This document shows positions 24,015-32,695 of a DNA stretch of 64,000 nucleotides, in pieces; within the stretch, counting starts at the first letter, position 1; each line of letters begins with the position of its first letter. This stretch comes from Streptomyces halstedii (GTDB lineage: Bacteria > Actinomycetota > Actinomycetes > Streptomycetales > Streptomycetaceae), in contig JOAZ01000016.1 of the NCBI GenBank assembly GCA_000720535.1, forward strand, positions 62,001-126,000, read 5' to 3'. Below the pieces are notes generated by a model. It was given only the letters and a program-made list of their open reading frames with translations, was not told where the DNA came from and searched no databases. Position numbers and translations under genes: made by a program.

Positions 24015-25376
24015 TTACAGCACCGGCAGCAGGTTCTTCAGCTCAAAAGCGGTGACCTCGCTGCGGTACTCCTCCCACTCCTGCTTCTTGTTGCGCAGGA
24101 AGAAGTCGAAGACGTGCTCGCCCAGGGTCTCCGCGACCAGTTCGCTCTTCTCCATCAGCGCGATCGCCTCGCCCAGGTTCTGCGGCAGCGGTTCGATGCC
24201 CATCGCGCGGCGTTCCGAGTCCGAGAGGGCCCAGACGTCGTCGTCGGCGCCGGCCGGGAGTTCGTAGCCCTCCTCGATGCCCTTGAGGCCTGCGGCGAGC
24301 AGGACCGCGTACGTCAGGTAGGGGTTGGCGCCCGAGTCGATGGAGCGGACCTCGACGCGGGCCGAACCGGTCTTGCCGGGCTTGTACATCGGGACGCGGA
24401 TCAGCGCGGAGCGGTTGTTGTGGCCCCAGCAGATGTACGAGGGGGCCTCGCCGCCGGCGCCCGCGGAGCGGCTGGAGCCGCCCCAGATGCGCTTGTAGGA
24501 GTTGACCCACTGGTTGGTGACGGCGGAGATCTCCGCCGCGTGGGTGAGCAGGCCCGCGATGAAGGACCGGCCGACCTTGGAGAGCTGGTACTCGGCGCCC
24601 GACTCGTAGAAGGCGTTGCGGTCGCCCTCGAAGAGGGAGAGGTGGGTGTGCATGCCCGAACCCGGGTACTCCGAGAAGGGCTTCGGCATGAAGGTGGCCT
24701 GGACGCCCTGTTCCAGCGCGACCTGCTTCATGACCAGGCGGAAGGTCATGATGTTGTCGGCCGTGGAGAGGGCGTCGGCGTAGCGCAGGTCGATCTCCTG
24801 CTGGCCGGGGGCGCCCTCGTGGTGGCTGAACTCGACCGAGATGCCCATGGATTCGAGCATGGTGATGGCCTGGCGGCGGAAGTCCATGCCGACGTTCTGC
24901 GGGGTGTGGTCGAAGTAGCCGGAGCTGTCGGCGGGGGTGGGGCGGGTGCCGTCGACCGGCTTGTTCTTCAGCAGGAAGAACTCGATCTCGGGGTGGGTGT
25001 AGAAGGTGAAGCCCAGGTCCGAGGTCTTGGCGAGGATGCGCTTGAGGACGTAGCGCGGGTCGGCGAAGGACGGTGAGCCGTCCGGCATGAGGATGTCGCA
25101 GAACATCCGGGCCGTGCCGGGGGCCTCCGCGCGCCAGGGCAGGATCTGGAAGGTGCCCGGGTCCGGCTTGGCGATCATGTCGGACTCGTACACGCGGGCG
25201 AAGCCCTCGATGGCCGAGCCGTCGAAGCCGATGCCCTCGTCGAAGGCCTGCTCCAGTTCGGCGGGTGCCACGGCCACGGACTTGAGGAACCCGAGCACGT
25301 CGGTGAACCACAGCCGTACGAAGCGGATGTCGCGCTCCTCAAGCGTCCTGAGGACGAATTCCTGCTGCTTGTCCAT
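24015..25376 (-). CDS. glnA2: Glutamine synthetase-like enzyme GlnA2 (probable gamma-glutamylpolyamine synthetase)
   Basis: A 453-residue class I glutamine-synthetase fold. The active-site set is present: FDGSAI (51-56), the metal ligands in HPEIEFF (Glu130, Glu132), Glu187 and Glu194 in the HEGAPGQQEID region, GSGMHTHLS (239-247), the Glu310 flap and NRSALIRVP (321-329). At the position of the adenylylated NLYDLP motif of GSI the sequence reads DVWALS with Trp382, so GlnE cannot modify it there. The start and order match what I recall of S. coelicolor GlnA2, reported to glutamylate polyamines rather than ammonia; that specificity is inferred by orthology. The ATG at 25374-25376 is clear. It is followed by a strong terminator and appears monocistronic. 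Confidence 0.87.
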   Translation of the reverse strand: MDKQQEFVLRTLEERDIRFVRLWFTDVLGFLKSVAVAPAELEQAFDEGIGFDGSAIEGFARVYESDMIAKPDPGTFQILPWRAEAPGTARMFCDILMPDGSPSFADPRYVLKRILAKTSDLGFTFYTHPEIEFFLLKNKPVDGTRPTPADSSGYFDHTPQNVGMDFRRQAITMLESMGISVEFSHHEGAPGQQEIDLRYADALSTADNIMTFRLVMKQVALEQGVQATFMPKPFSEYPGSGMHTHLSLFEGDRNAFYESGAEYQLSKVGRSFIAGLLTHAAEISAVTNQWVNSYKRIWGGSSRSAGAGGEAPSYICWGHNNRSALIRVPMYKPGKTGSARVEVRSIDSGANPYLTYAVLLAAGLKGIEEGYELPAGADDDVWALSDSERRAMGIEPLPQNLGEAIALMEKSELVAETLGEHVFDFFLRNKKQEWEEYRSEVTAFELKNLLPVL

Positions 25377-25631
25377 TGCCACATCCTTGCAGTTCAGACG
25401 GTCTGTGCACCACCGCCCGGGGGAGAGGGGACACTCCAGTATCACGACCCGGGATTTCACCCACATTACGCACTCGGTGTGAGAGAGAGCACTCGGCCAC
25501 CCACTACGATCGGCGCGCGTGGTACGCGGGGGGCGCCGGTGCCCTCGGAGGGCCTTCGGGCCCGTGTTCCGCGCGCCTGTTCCGACCTCTTTTCCCCGTC
25601 CCTCCCCACCCTTGGCAGAAGGACCGACGAC

Positions 25632-26306
25632 ATGAGTTTCGACCGCAGTGACCGTGTGGAGCAGACGCCCGGCGACGACCGTGGGCGTGGCCGGCGCAAC
25701 CGTGCCGTCGCCATAGGCGTGAGCGCCGTCGTGGTGGCGGGACTGCTCGGCTTCGGCTCGTACACGCTGCTGGACCGGTCGGAGGCGAAGGAGCGGGGCC
25801 AGGACTCCTCGGCGCAGGACGCCAAGCAGCCCGAGAAGGCGGAGGCCACCCCGCTCGACGGGCCGATCGCGGGCGAGAGGACCTGGGACGCCGGGAAGCT
25901 GACCCGCGACCACGTCACCACCGAGGTGACGTATCCGATGGAGCCCCCGGTGGGCGGCGACCACAACCCGGCCTGGCTCAACTGCGACGGGGTCGTGTAC
26001 GAGAAGGCCGTCCCGAACGTCAACGCCGTGCACGCCCTGGAGCACGGGGCGGTGTGGGTGACGTACAACGGGAAGGCGGCCGACGCCGATGTGCGGGAGC
26101 TGGCGTCCCGGGTCGAGAAGACCGCGTACGCGCTGATGAGCCCGTACGAGGGCCAGGCCGGGGCGGTCATGCTGACCGCCTGGGGCAAGCAGCTCACGGT
26201 GGACGGCGCGGAGGACCCGCGGGTGGAGCAGTTCTTCACGAAGTACGTCCAGGGGGCGCAGACGCCCGAGCCGGGCGCGCCCTGCACGGGCGGGGTCGAC
26301 GGGTGA
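25632..26306 (+). CDS. DUF3105 membrane-anchored extracellular protein
   Basis: A 224-residue protein with a charged N-terminus, one membrane anchor (VAIGVSAVVVAGLLGFGSY, about 26-44), an acidic linker and a DUF3105 domain. The family motifs are clear: YPMEPPVGGDHNPAWLNCDG (about 100-119) and VNAVHALEHGAVWVTY (about 130-145), rich in His and one Cys. Biochemical function is unknown, but the family recurs beside DUF305 and copper genes. The start ATG 25632 follows an AGAAGGA site. It overlaps the next gene by four bases (GTGA), so the pair is co-translated and likely works together outside the membrane. Confidence 0.88.
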   Translation: MSFDRSDRVEQTPGDDRGRGRRNRAVAIGVSAVVVAGLLGFGSYTLLDRSEAKERGQDSSAQDAKQPEKAEATPLDGPIAGERTWDAGKLTRDHVTTEVTYPMEPPVGGDHNPAWLNCDGVVYEKAVPNVNAVHALEHGAVWVTYNGKAADADVRELASRVEKTAYALMSPYEGQAGAVMLTAWGKQLTVDGAEDPRVEQFFTKYVQGAQTPEPGAPCTGGVDG

Positions 26307-27025
26307 GCCCGGCGCGCGTGCGGCGGACGCGGTGGCTGGCGGGCTCCGTCGTGGGAGTCGCCGTGTTGTGCGCGGGGGCGGCCGCGGTCGCCACCGCGCG
26401 GGACGACGGGTCGGCGCCGGCCGCCGCGTCCGCCCCGCGTACGCCGTCGGCCGGATCGGCGGACGCGGGCTTCGCCCGGGAGATGGCCGTGCACCACCAG
26501 CAGGCCGTGGAGATGTCGTTCGTCGTGCGGGACCGCACGAAGGACGAGGACGTACGGCGGCTCGCGTACGACATCGCCAACACGCAGGCCAACCAGCGGG
26601 GCATGCTGCTCGGCTGGCTGGACCTGTGGGAGCTGCCGAAGACGACGCCCGCCGGGCAGGAGCCCATGGCCTGGATGTCCGGACACGGACACCACGACGA
26701 GCACGCGGGCGGCCATGGCGGTGGCGGACACGGCGGTGGCGAGGCCGGGTTCGAGGCCCATGACGGGGCCCTGATGCCGGGCATGGCGACGCGTACGGAG
26801 CTGAAGGCGCTCGGTGCGGCCGAGGGCGTCAAGGCCGAGGTCCTCTTCCTCCAGCTGATGACGGACCACCACAAGGGCGGGGTGACGATGGCCGAGGGCT
26901 GTGCCGAGTTGTGCGCGGTCCCGGCCGAGAAGCGGCTGGCCCAGGGGATGGTGGAGGCGCAGCGCTCCGAGCTGGATCTGATGGCGGACATGCTCGCCGC
27001 ACGGGGAGCCGCGCCCCGGCCGTGA
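26303..27025 (+). CDS. DUF305 ferritin-like, probable copper-associated secreted protein
   Basis: A 240-residue protein with an N-terminal signal or anchor (WLAGSVVGVAVLCAGAAAVA) and a DUF305 four-helix domain. The paired HHxxA-type motifs are AVHHQQAVEM (about 61-70) and TDHHKGGVTM (about 190-199). Between the halves is a His/Gly-rich loop (GHGHHDEHAGGHGGGGHGGG) that could bind metal. DUF305 proteins are often coded with copper-resistance genes and a few bind copper. The GTG start overlaps the DUF3105 stop. The multicopper oxidase gene 750 bases downstream, behind a CsoR-like box, strengthens the copper link. Confidence 0.87.
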   Translation: MSPARVRRTRWLAGSVVGVAVLCAGAAAVATARDDGSAPAAASAPRTPSAGSADAGFAREMAVHHQQAVEMSFVVRDRTKDEDVRRLAYDIANTQANQRGMLLGWLDLWELPKTTPAGQEPMAWMSGHGHHDEHAGGHGGGGHGGGEAGFEAHDGALMPGMATRTELKALGAAEGVKAEVLFLQLMTDHHKGGVTMAEGCAELCAVPAEKRLAQGMVEAQRSELDLMADMLAARGAAPRP

Positions 27026-27057
27026 GCGCCGGACCCGTGAGCGGACCGGCCCCCTCC

Positions 27058-27117
27058 GCGTACACCCGCGCGGGTGATGTCGTGCGTCTCGTACGGCGTA
27101 CACCCGCGCGGGTGATG
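27058..27117. repeat. Two identical 22-bp repeats, each with an ACCCGCGCGGGT palindrome
   Basis: Copies at 27058-27079 and 27096-27117 are identical (GCGTACACCCGCGCGGG plus TGATG) with a 38-base period. Each contains a perfect 12-base palindrome. They lie between the DUF305 stop and the CBS gene start. Tandem palindromes with regular spacing look like operators for the CBS gene or paired hairpins at the end of the DUF305 transcript. Confidence 0.6.
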
Positions 27118-27205
27118 CTCAGCGGTGGCGACCTCCGGCGGGGGCCACGACACTGGAGGTACTCGGGGTCGTACGGCATGCCCACCGGCACGCAGGAGGA
27201 GATCC

Positions 27206-27631
27206 ATGACCACCGCCAAGGACATCATGACCACCGGGACCCAGTGGATCCCGGCCCACGAGACGCTCGACCGCGCCGCCCAGATGATGCGGGACCACAA
27301 GGTGGGCGCGCTCCCCGTCTCCGCCAACGGTGAGCAGGACCGGATGGTCGGCATCATCACCGACCGCGACATCGTGATCAAGTGCGTGGCGGCCGGGCAC
27401 GACCCGTCGCAGGTGACGGCGGGCGACCTGTGCGACGGCACGCCGCGCTGGATCGACGCGGCCGCGGACGTCGAGGTGGTGCTGGAGGAGATGCAGAGCC
27501 ACCGTATCCGCCGGATCCCGGTCATCGAGGACAAGCGGCTCATCGGCATGATCAGCGAGGCCGATCTGGCCCGGAATCTCTCCGACGAGCAGATCGCGGG
27601 CTGGGCGGAGCGGGTCTACTCCCGCCTCTGA
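27206..27631 (+). CDS. CBS-domain protein
   Basis: A 141-residue cytoplasmic protein made of two CBS motifs (about 4-62 and 70-128), the pair forming one Bateman module that usually binds an adenine nucleotide. Signature segments are TLDRAAQMMRDHKVGALPV, GIITDRDIVIK and HRIRRIPVIEDKRLIGMISE. No catalytic domain is attached, so it is probably a stand-alone energy or stress sensor. AGGAGGA lies five bases before the ATG at 27206; an earlier start would add 27 unrelated residues. Two palindromic repeats precede it. The partner is unknown. Confidence 0.88.
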   Translation: MTTAKDIMTTGTQWIPAHETLDRAAQMMRDHKVGALPVSANGEQDRMVGIITDRDIVIKCVAAGHDPSQVTAGDLCDGTPRWIDAAADVEVVLEEMQSHRIRRIPVIEDKRLIGMISEADLARNLSDEQIAGWAERVYSRL

Positions 27632-27754
27632 CCCGCTCCCCCGCCCCGGCGCCCGTCAGGCCCGGTGTCCGCGTGGACGTACGCGAGGCGTGAAGACGCG
27701 CCCGGGTTACGCACGAGGACACCGGGCCGCCGGGTGTTTCGGGGCGGGGCTCCT

Positions 27755-27771
27755 CTACCCCACAGGGGTAG
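27755..27771. promoter_or_regulatory. CsoR-type copper operator
   Basis: CTACCCCACAGGGGTAG: perfect 7-base arms and a 3-base centre, starting 27 bases before the multicopper oxidase start. TACCCC...GGGGTA is the core recognised by CsoR copper-sensing repressors in actinobacteria. csoR itself is not in the window. Confidence 0.7.
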
Positions 27772-27781
27772 CGTGCGCAAT

Positions 27782-29380
27782 ATGTCTGAAATGCCCAATC
27801 GCCGCGCCGTGCTCGGCGCAGGTATCGCCCTGGCGGGAGGGGCGGCCGCCCTGACCACCCGGGCCGCCGACGCCGCGCCCCTTCCCCTCCCCACTCCCGG
27901 CCCCTCCCCCTCCCCGGCCGCGCGGGCCGCGGCCGGGGACACCTATGTCGCCCCGGACGGGCCGGAGGTCGTGGCCCGGGAGGCCGAGCGGGGCACGGGT
28001 CCGCTGCGGAAGGTCTCGCTCACCGCCACCGCCTCGCGCTTCGAGCTGGGTGACGGCGTCACCGTCCCCACCTGGGCGTACGGGGACCGGCTGCCCGGTG
28101 AGACGGTCCGGGTCACGGCGGGCGACACCCTGGAGCTCACCCTCGCCAACCACCTCGCCCAGTCGACCTCGCTGCACTGGCACGGCCTCTCCCTGCGCAA
28201 CGACATGGACGGGGTGCCGGGGCTGACCCAGCGGCCGATCGAGCCGGGCGCGGAGTTCACGTACCGCTTCGCGGTCACGCAGCCGGGGACGTACTGGTTC
28301 CACCCGCACTCCGGTGTCCAGCTGGACCGGGGGCTGTACGCGCCGCTGATCGTGGACGACCCCAGGGAGCCGCTCGCGTACGACAAGGAGTGGGTGGTCG
28401 TCCTCGACGACTGGCTCGACGGGGTGGACGGCTCCACCCCCGACGCGGTCCTGGACGAGCTGACCCACGGCGCGGGCAGCAGCCACGACCCGGCCGGGCA
28501 CGGCGCCCCCGCCCCGGCGAAGGGCACCGGCGAGGCGCCCTCACGGCTGCTGACCGGCGCGGAGAGCGATCTGCTCGGCGGTCACGCGGGCGATGTGGAC
28601 TATCCGCACTATCTGGTCAACGGCCGTACGGCGGGGGCCCCTTCGGTCTTCGAGGCGCGCCCCGGCGACCGCGTGCGGCTGCGCGTGATCAACGCGGGCG
28701 GGGACACCGCGTTCCGGCTGGCGCTCGGCGGTCACCGGATGACCGTGACGCACTCCGACGGCTTCCCGGTCACGCACACCGAGACCGACGCCCTGCTGCT
28801 GGGGATGGGCGAACGCTACGACGTGCTGGTGACGGCCGGGGACGGGGTGTTCCCGCTGACCGCGCTCGCCGAGGGCAAGGGCGCCTCGGCGCTGGCCGTG
28901 CTGCGGACGGGCACGGGGGCGCTGCCGCCGGCCACCGTCCGGCCGAAGGAGCTGGACGGCCAGGTGCTCACCGCCGACCGGCTGACCGCCGACGCGTCGG
29001 TGGCGCTCACGGCGCGTGAGCCGGACCGGACGGTTCCGGTCACGCTCACGGGCTCCATGGCCGCGTACGACTGGGCCTTCGACCGGAAGCCGTACGACCC
29101 GGCGGTGCGGATGCCCGTGCGGACCGGCGAACGGGTCCGGCTCACCTTCGCCAACCGCACCGCGATGTGGCATCCGCTGCATCTGCACGGCCACACCTTC
29201 GCCCTGGCCGGGCCGGGCGGCGGGGCTCCCGGGGCCCGCAAGGACACCGCGGTGATCCTGCCGGGCCGCTCGCTGACCGTGGACCTCGACGCGGACAACC
29301 CGGGGCTGTGGATGCTGCACTGCCACAACCTCTACCACGCGGAGGCGGGCATGATGACGGTCCTCGGCTACCTGCGCTGA
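27782..29380 (+). CDS. Tat-exported multicopper oxidase
   Basis: A 532-residue laccase/CueO-like oxidase. A twin-arginine signal (PNRRAVLGAGIALAGGAAA, residues 5-23) predicts export in folded form. All four copper motifs are present: HWH (132-134), HPH (174-176), HPLHLHGH near 470 and the C-terminal HCHNLYHAEAGM (513-524), where Cys514, His519 and axial Met524 bind the type 1 copper. It is likely to oxidise Cu(I) or phenolics outside the cell in copper defence. The CsoR-type box just upstream implies induction by copper. DUF3105 and DUF305 genes nearby fit the same role. Start ATG 27782 was chosen to give the compact Tat signal. Confidence 0.92.
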   Translation: MSEMPNRRAVLGAGIALAGGAAALTTRAADAAPLPLPTPGPSPSPAARAAAGDTYVAPDGPEVVAREAERGTGPLRKVSLTATASRFELGDGVTVPTWAYGDRLPGETVRVTAGDTLELTLANHLAQSTSLHWHGLSLRNDMDGVPGLTQRPIEPGAEFTYRFAVTQPGTYWFHPHSGVQLDRGLYAPLIVDDPREPLAYDKEWVVVLDDWLDGVDGSTPDAVLDELTHGAGSSHDPAGHGAPAPAKGTGEAPSRLLTGAESDLLGGHAGDVDYPHYLVNGRTAGAPSVFEARPGDRVRLRVINAGGDTAFRLALGGHRMTVTHSDGFPVTHTETDALLLGMGERYDVLVTAGDGVFPLTALAEGKGASALAVLRTGTGALPPATVRPKELDGQVLTADRLTADASVALTAREPDRTVPVTLTGSMAAYDWAFDRKPYDPAVRMPVRTGERVRLTFANRTAMWHPLHLHGHTFALAGPGGGAPGARKDTAVILPGRSLTVDLDADNPGLWMLHCHNLYHAEAGMMTVLGYLR

Positions 29381-29386
29381 CCCGCG

Positions 29387-29423
29387 CCTGGCGGGTCCCG
29401 GGGCGCCCCGGCGGCCCGCCAGG
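29387..29423. terminator. Nested hairpin terminator after the multicopper oxidase
   Basis: Outer arms CCTGGCGGG and CCCGCCAGG are perfect, and the interior holds the palindrome CCGGGGCGCCCCGG. It starts seven bases after the stop codon and ends 35 bases before nadE. Confidence 0.75.
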
Positions 29424-29444
29424 ACATCGCGTCAGTCAGACGAT

Positions 29445-29450
29445 TACACT
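29445..29450 (+). promoter_or_regulatory. Candidate -10 of nadE (leaderless)
   Basis: TACACT ends seven bases before the GTG at 29458 and there is no Shine-Dalgarno sequence, suggesting a leaderless transcript. No strong -35 is visible. Confidence 0.45.
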
Positions 29451-29457
29451 GGGAACC

Positions 29458-31212
29458 GTGCCTCAACTACGTCTCGCACTGAATCAGATCGACTCCACCG
29501 TCGGTGACCTCGCCGGCAACAGCGAGTCGGTCGTCCACTGGACCCGGCACGCCGCCGAGCAGGGCGCCCACCTGGTGGCGTTCCCCGAGATGGTGCTGAC
29601 CGGCTATCCCGTCGAGGACCTGGCCCTGCGCTCGTCCTTCGTGGAGGCGTCGCGCCGGGCGCTGGGCGCGCTGGCCACCCGCCTGGCCGACGAGGGCTTC
29701 GGTGAACTGCCGGTGGTCGTCGGCTACCTCGACCGCTCGGAGCACCCCGCGTCCCGCTACGGGCAGCCCGCCGGGTCCCCGCGCAACGCGGGCGCCGTGC
29801 TGCACCGGGGGAAGGTGGCGCTGAACTTCGCCAAGCACCACCTGCCCAACTACGGCGTCTTCGACGAGTTCCGGTACTTCGTGCCGGGCGACTCGATGCC
29901 CGTCGTGCGGGTGCGCGGCATCGACGTGGCGCTCGCGATCTGCGAGGACCTCTGGCAGGACGGCGGCCGCGTGCCGGCCACCCGTGCCGCCGGGGCCGGG
30001 CTGCTGCTGTCGGTCAACGCGTCGCCGTACGAGCGGGACAAGGACGACACCCGGCTCGAACTGGTCCGCAGGCGCGCCCGGGAGGCCGGCTGCACGACCG
30101 CGTACCTGGCGATGATGGGCGGCCAGGACGAGCTGGTCTTCGACGGGGACTCGATCGTCGTGGACAAGGACGGCGAGGTCATCGCCCGCGCCCCGCAGTT
30201 CTCCGAGGGCAGTGTGATCCTCGATCTGGAGCTGCCGGCCGCCCCGGCCGAGGTGCCCTCGGGGGTGGTGGACGACGGGCTGCGGATCGACCACGTGGTG
30301 ATCTCCGGCGACCCCCTCCCGGCGTACGAGCCGGAGCTCGCGGGCGGGTACGCGGAGCGGCTCGACGACGACGAGGAGCTGTACTCGGCCCTGGTGGTGG
30401 GTCTGCGGGCGTACGCCGCGAAGAACGGTTTCCGCAGCGTCCTGATCGGGCTCTCGGGCGGTATCGACTCGGCGCTGGTCGCGGCGATCGCCTGCGACGC
30501 GCTGGGCGCGGAGAACGTGTACGGCGTCTCGATGCCGTCGAAGTACTCCTCGGAGCACTCCAGGGGCGACGCCGCCGAGCTGGCCCGGCGCACCGGGCTG
30601 AACTACCGCACCGTGTCCATCGAGCCGATGTTCGACGCGTACATGGGCGCACTGGGGCTGAGCGGTCTCGCCGAGGAGAACCTCCAGTCGCGGCTGCGCG
30701 GCACGACGCTGATGGCGATCTCCAACCAGGAGGGCCAGATCGTGCTCGCGCCGGGCAACAAGTCAGAGCTGGCGGTCGGCTACTCCACGCTCTACGGCGA
30801 CTCGGTCGGCGCGTACGGGCCGATCAAGGACGTGTACAAGACGTCGGTCTTCCGCCTCGCGAAGTGGCGCAACCGTGCCGCCGAGGAGCGCGGGCAGACC
30901 CCGCCGATCCCGGAGGCCTCCATCACCAAGCCGCCGAGCGCCGAGCTGCGCCCGGACCAGGTGGACACGGACTCGCTGCCGGACTACGACGTGCTGGACC
31001 GGATCCTGGAGATGTACGTCGACCGGGACCAGGGGCGGGACGTGATCGTGGCGGCCGGGTTCGACCCGGAGCTGGTGACGCGGACGCTGCGGATGGTGGA
31101 CACGGCGGAGTACAAGCGGCGGCAGTACCCGCCGGGCACGAAGATCTCCCCGAAGGGCTTCGGCAAGGACCGGCGGCTGCCGATCACCAACCGGTGGCGC
31201 GAGTCGGGCTGA
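29458..31212 (+). CDS. nadE: Glutamine-dependent NAD+ synthetase
   Basis: A 584-residue fusion enzyme for the last step of NAD synthesis: deamido-NAD plus ATP plus glutamine. The N-terminal nitrilase-type glutaminase (1-270) has the Glu44-Lys126-Cys162 triad in FPEMVLTGYP, NFAKHHLPNYG and AICEDLW. The C-terminal synthetase (310-584) has the ATP pyrophosphatase P-loop GLSGGIDSAL (331-340) and the PGNKSELAVGYSTLYGD segment. The start GTG 29458 gives the standard family N-terminus (PQLRLALNQIDSTVGDL) and sits seven bases after a TACACT -10, so it is probably leaderless. A terminator separates it from the upstream gene. Confidence 0.96.
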   Translation: MPQLRLALNQIDSTVGDLAGNSESVVHWTRHAAEQGAHLVAFPEMVLTGYPVEDLALRSSFVEASRRALGALATRLADEGFGELPVVVGYLDRSEHPASRYGQPAGSPRNAGAVLHRGKVALNFAKHHLPNYGVFDEFRYFVPGDSMPVVRVRGIDVALAICEDLWQDGGRVPATRAAGAGLLLSVNASPYERDKDDTRLELVRRRAREAGCTTAYLAMMGGQDELVFDGDSIVVDKDGEVIARAPQFSEGSVILDLELPAAPAEVPSGVVDDGLRIDHVVISGDPLPAYEPELAGGYAERLDDDEELYSALVVGLRAYAAKNGFRSVLIGLSGGIDSALVAAIACDALGAENVYGVSMPSKYSSEHSRGDAAELARRTGLNYRTVSIEPMFDAYMGALGLSGLAEENLQSRLRGTTLMAISNQEGQIVLAPGNKSELAVGYSTLYGDSVGAYGPIKDVYKTSVFRLAKWRNRAAEERGQTPPIPEASITKPPSAELRPDQVDTDSLPDYDVLDRILEMYVDRDQGRDVIVAAGFDPELVTRTLRMVDTAEYKRRQYPPGTKISPKGFGKDRRLPITNRWRESG

Positions 31213-31393
31213 GGGCTCAGCCGGGCGGCCGTCGCGGGCGCGCGGGGGCGGGCCTCCCCCGGGCCCGTCCGCCGGCCGGCCGCCTCCGTCAACTCTCGCC
31301 GCGCTCCTGCCCGTTCGGGTGGAGTACGGGGTGCCGGGTGGATTCGGGGACGGGCAGGGCAGCCTCCAGGGGACCGACACCGGGAGGGGAGCC

Positions 31394-32542
31394 GTGGGAC
31401 TGTCACGTGGTTACGGGCGCGCTTCGATCACCGAGGGCCCGACACCGGCCGATGCCGCCGGCATGCCCGCCCTGCCCTACCCGGACGGCTGGTTCGCCCT
31501 GGCCTTCTCCGAGGAGTTACGCCGGGGCACCGTGCTCACCCGGCCGCTGGCGGGGCAGGACGTGGTGCTGTACCGGCTCGGTACGAGGGCGGTCCGCGCC
31601 GTCCGGCCGTACTGCCCGCACCTCGGGGCCCATCTCGGGCTGGCGCGCGTGGAGGGCGAGGACCTAATCTGCCCGTTCCACCTCTTCGCCTTCGGGCCCG
31701 ACGGCGCCTGCGTGCGTACGGGGTACGACACACCGCCGCCCCGGTCGCCGCTGACCCAGTTGCCGGTGCACGAGGTCAACGGCGTCGTGTTCGTCTGGCG
31801 GCACCATGACGGCCGGGCCCCGGACTGGTTCCTGCCCGACTGGCACGAGATCGGCCACCGGCCCGCCCGCAGCGCCGCCTGGGAGATGGCCGGAAACGTC
31901 CAGGAGGTCATCGAGAACACCGTGGACCTGGGGCACTTCGCCACCCTGCACGGCTGGACCAAGGCGGAGATCGGCGGTCCCGTGATCTACGACGACGCCA
32001 CGTTCCACGCGTCCGTGCGGGCCCACGAGTCGGCGCCGCTGCTGGGTGACTTCGTCGCGCACGTGGAGGTGGACGGCTACGGGCTGGGCTGCCTGCACGT
32101 CGATGTGCACACGCCCCGGATGGGCCTGCGGATGTGTACGACGGTGCTGCCGACGCCGGTCGGGCCCAACCGGATGCAGTTCCGGCAGCGCAACCGCATC
32201 GCCTTCGACGAGCCGGCCCGGCTGCCGCCGCCCCTCGCCCGAGCCGTGAGCCGGACGGCGGCGCGGCTGCTGGAGGGGGCCGTCTTCCGGTCCAGTTGTG
32301 AGTTCACGGCCGCCGACTTCCCGATCTGGCACCACAAGGAGTACCGGCATCCTCCCCGGCTCGCCGCGGGCGACGGGCCGATCGGCCCGTTCCGGCGCTG
32401 GGCCAGGCGGTTCTATCCGCCGGTGCCGGTGGAGCGGGGCGGCGGGCAGGTGGTGCGGCAGGGCGGTGACGAGCGGGTGTCCGGGCCCGGTGTGCCGTCC
32501 GACACGGGGCCGCCGCCCCTGTACCGGTCACCCGGCCGGTGA
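31394..32542 (+). CDS. Rieske [2Fe-2S] oxygenase (KshA/DAF-36-like)
   Basis: A 382-residue Rieske non-heme iron oxygenase alpha subunit. The Rieske cluster ligands are in CPHLGAHLG and CPFHLFAFG (C-x-H and C-x2-H). The catalytic mononuclear iron site is in ENTVDLGHFATLHGW, with the D-x2-H-x4-H pattern. The overall layout resembles the 3-ketosteroid 9-alpha-hydroxylase/cholesterol 7-desaturase group, so a sterol-like or other hydrophobic substrate is possible but unproven. No ferredoxin or reductase gene is adjacent. I chose GTG 31394 with GGGAGGGGA just before it; ATG 31319 is an alternative with a longer unrelated arm. The C-terminal 40 residues are Gly/Pro-rich and probably disordered. Confidence 0.85.
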   Translation: MGLSRGYGRASITEGPTPADAAGMPALPYPDGWFALAFSEELRRGTVLTRPLAGQDVVLYRLGTRAVRAVRPYCPHLGAHLGLARVEGEDLICPFHLFAFGPDGACVRTGYDTPPPRSPLTQLPVHEVNGVVFVWRHHDGRAPDWFLPDWHEIGHRPARSAAWEMAGNVQEVIENTVDLGHFATLHGWTKAEIGGPVIYDDATFHASVRAHESAPLLGDFVAHVEVDGYGLGCLHVDVHTPRMGLRMCTTVLPTPVGPNRMQFRQRNRIAFDEPARLPPPLARAVSRTAARLLEGAVFRSSCEFTAADFPIWHHKEYRHPPRLAAGDGPIGPFRRWARRFYPPVPVERGGGQVVRQGGDERVSGPGVPSDTGPPPLYRSPGR

Positions 32543-32695
32543 GGCCATGAGGCCGCGTCCGTGACCGGCCCGGCACCGGGCCGCGAGGGGCCGGTGCCGG
32601 GTGCCGGAGCCGACGCGTGCCCGTGACGAGCGCCGGTACCGCGCGCCGGTGCCGCCGAGTGCCCATGACGAGCGCCCGTGCCGCGGCCTCGCGCG

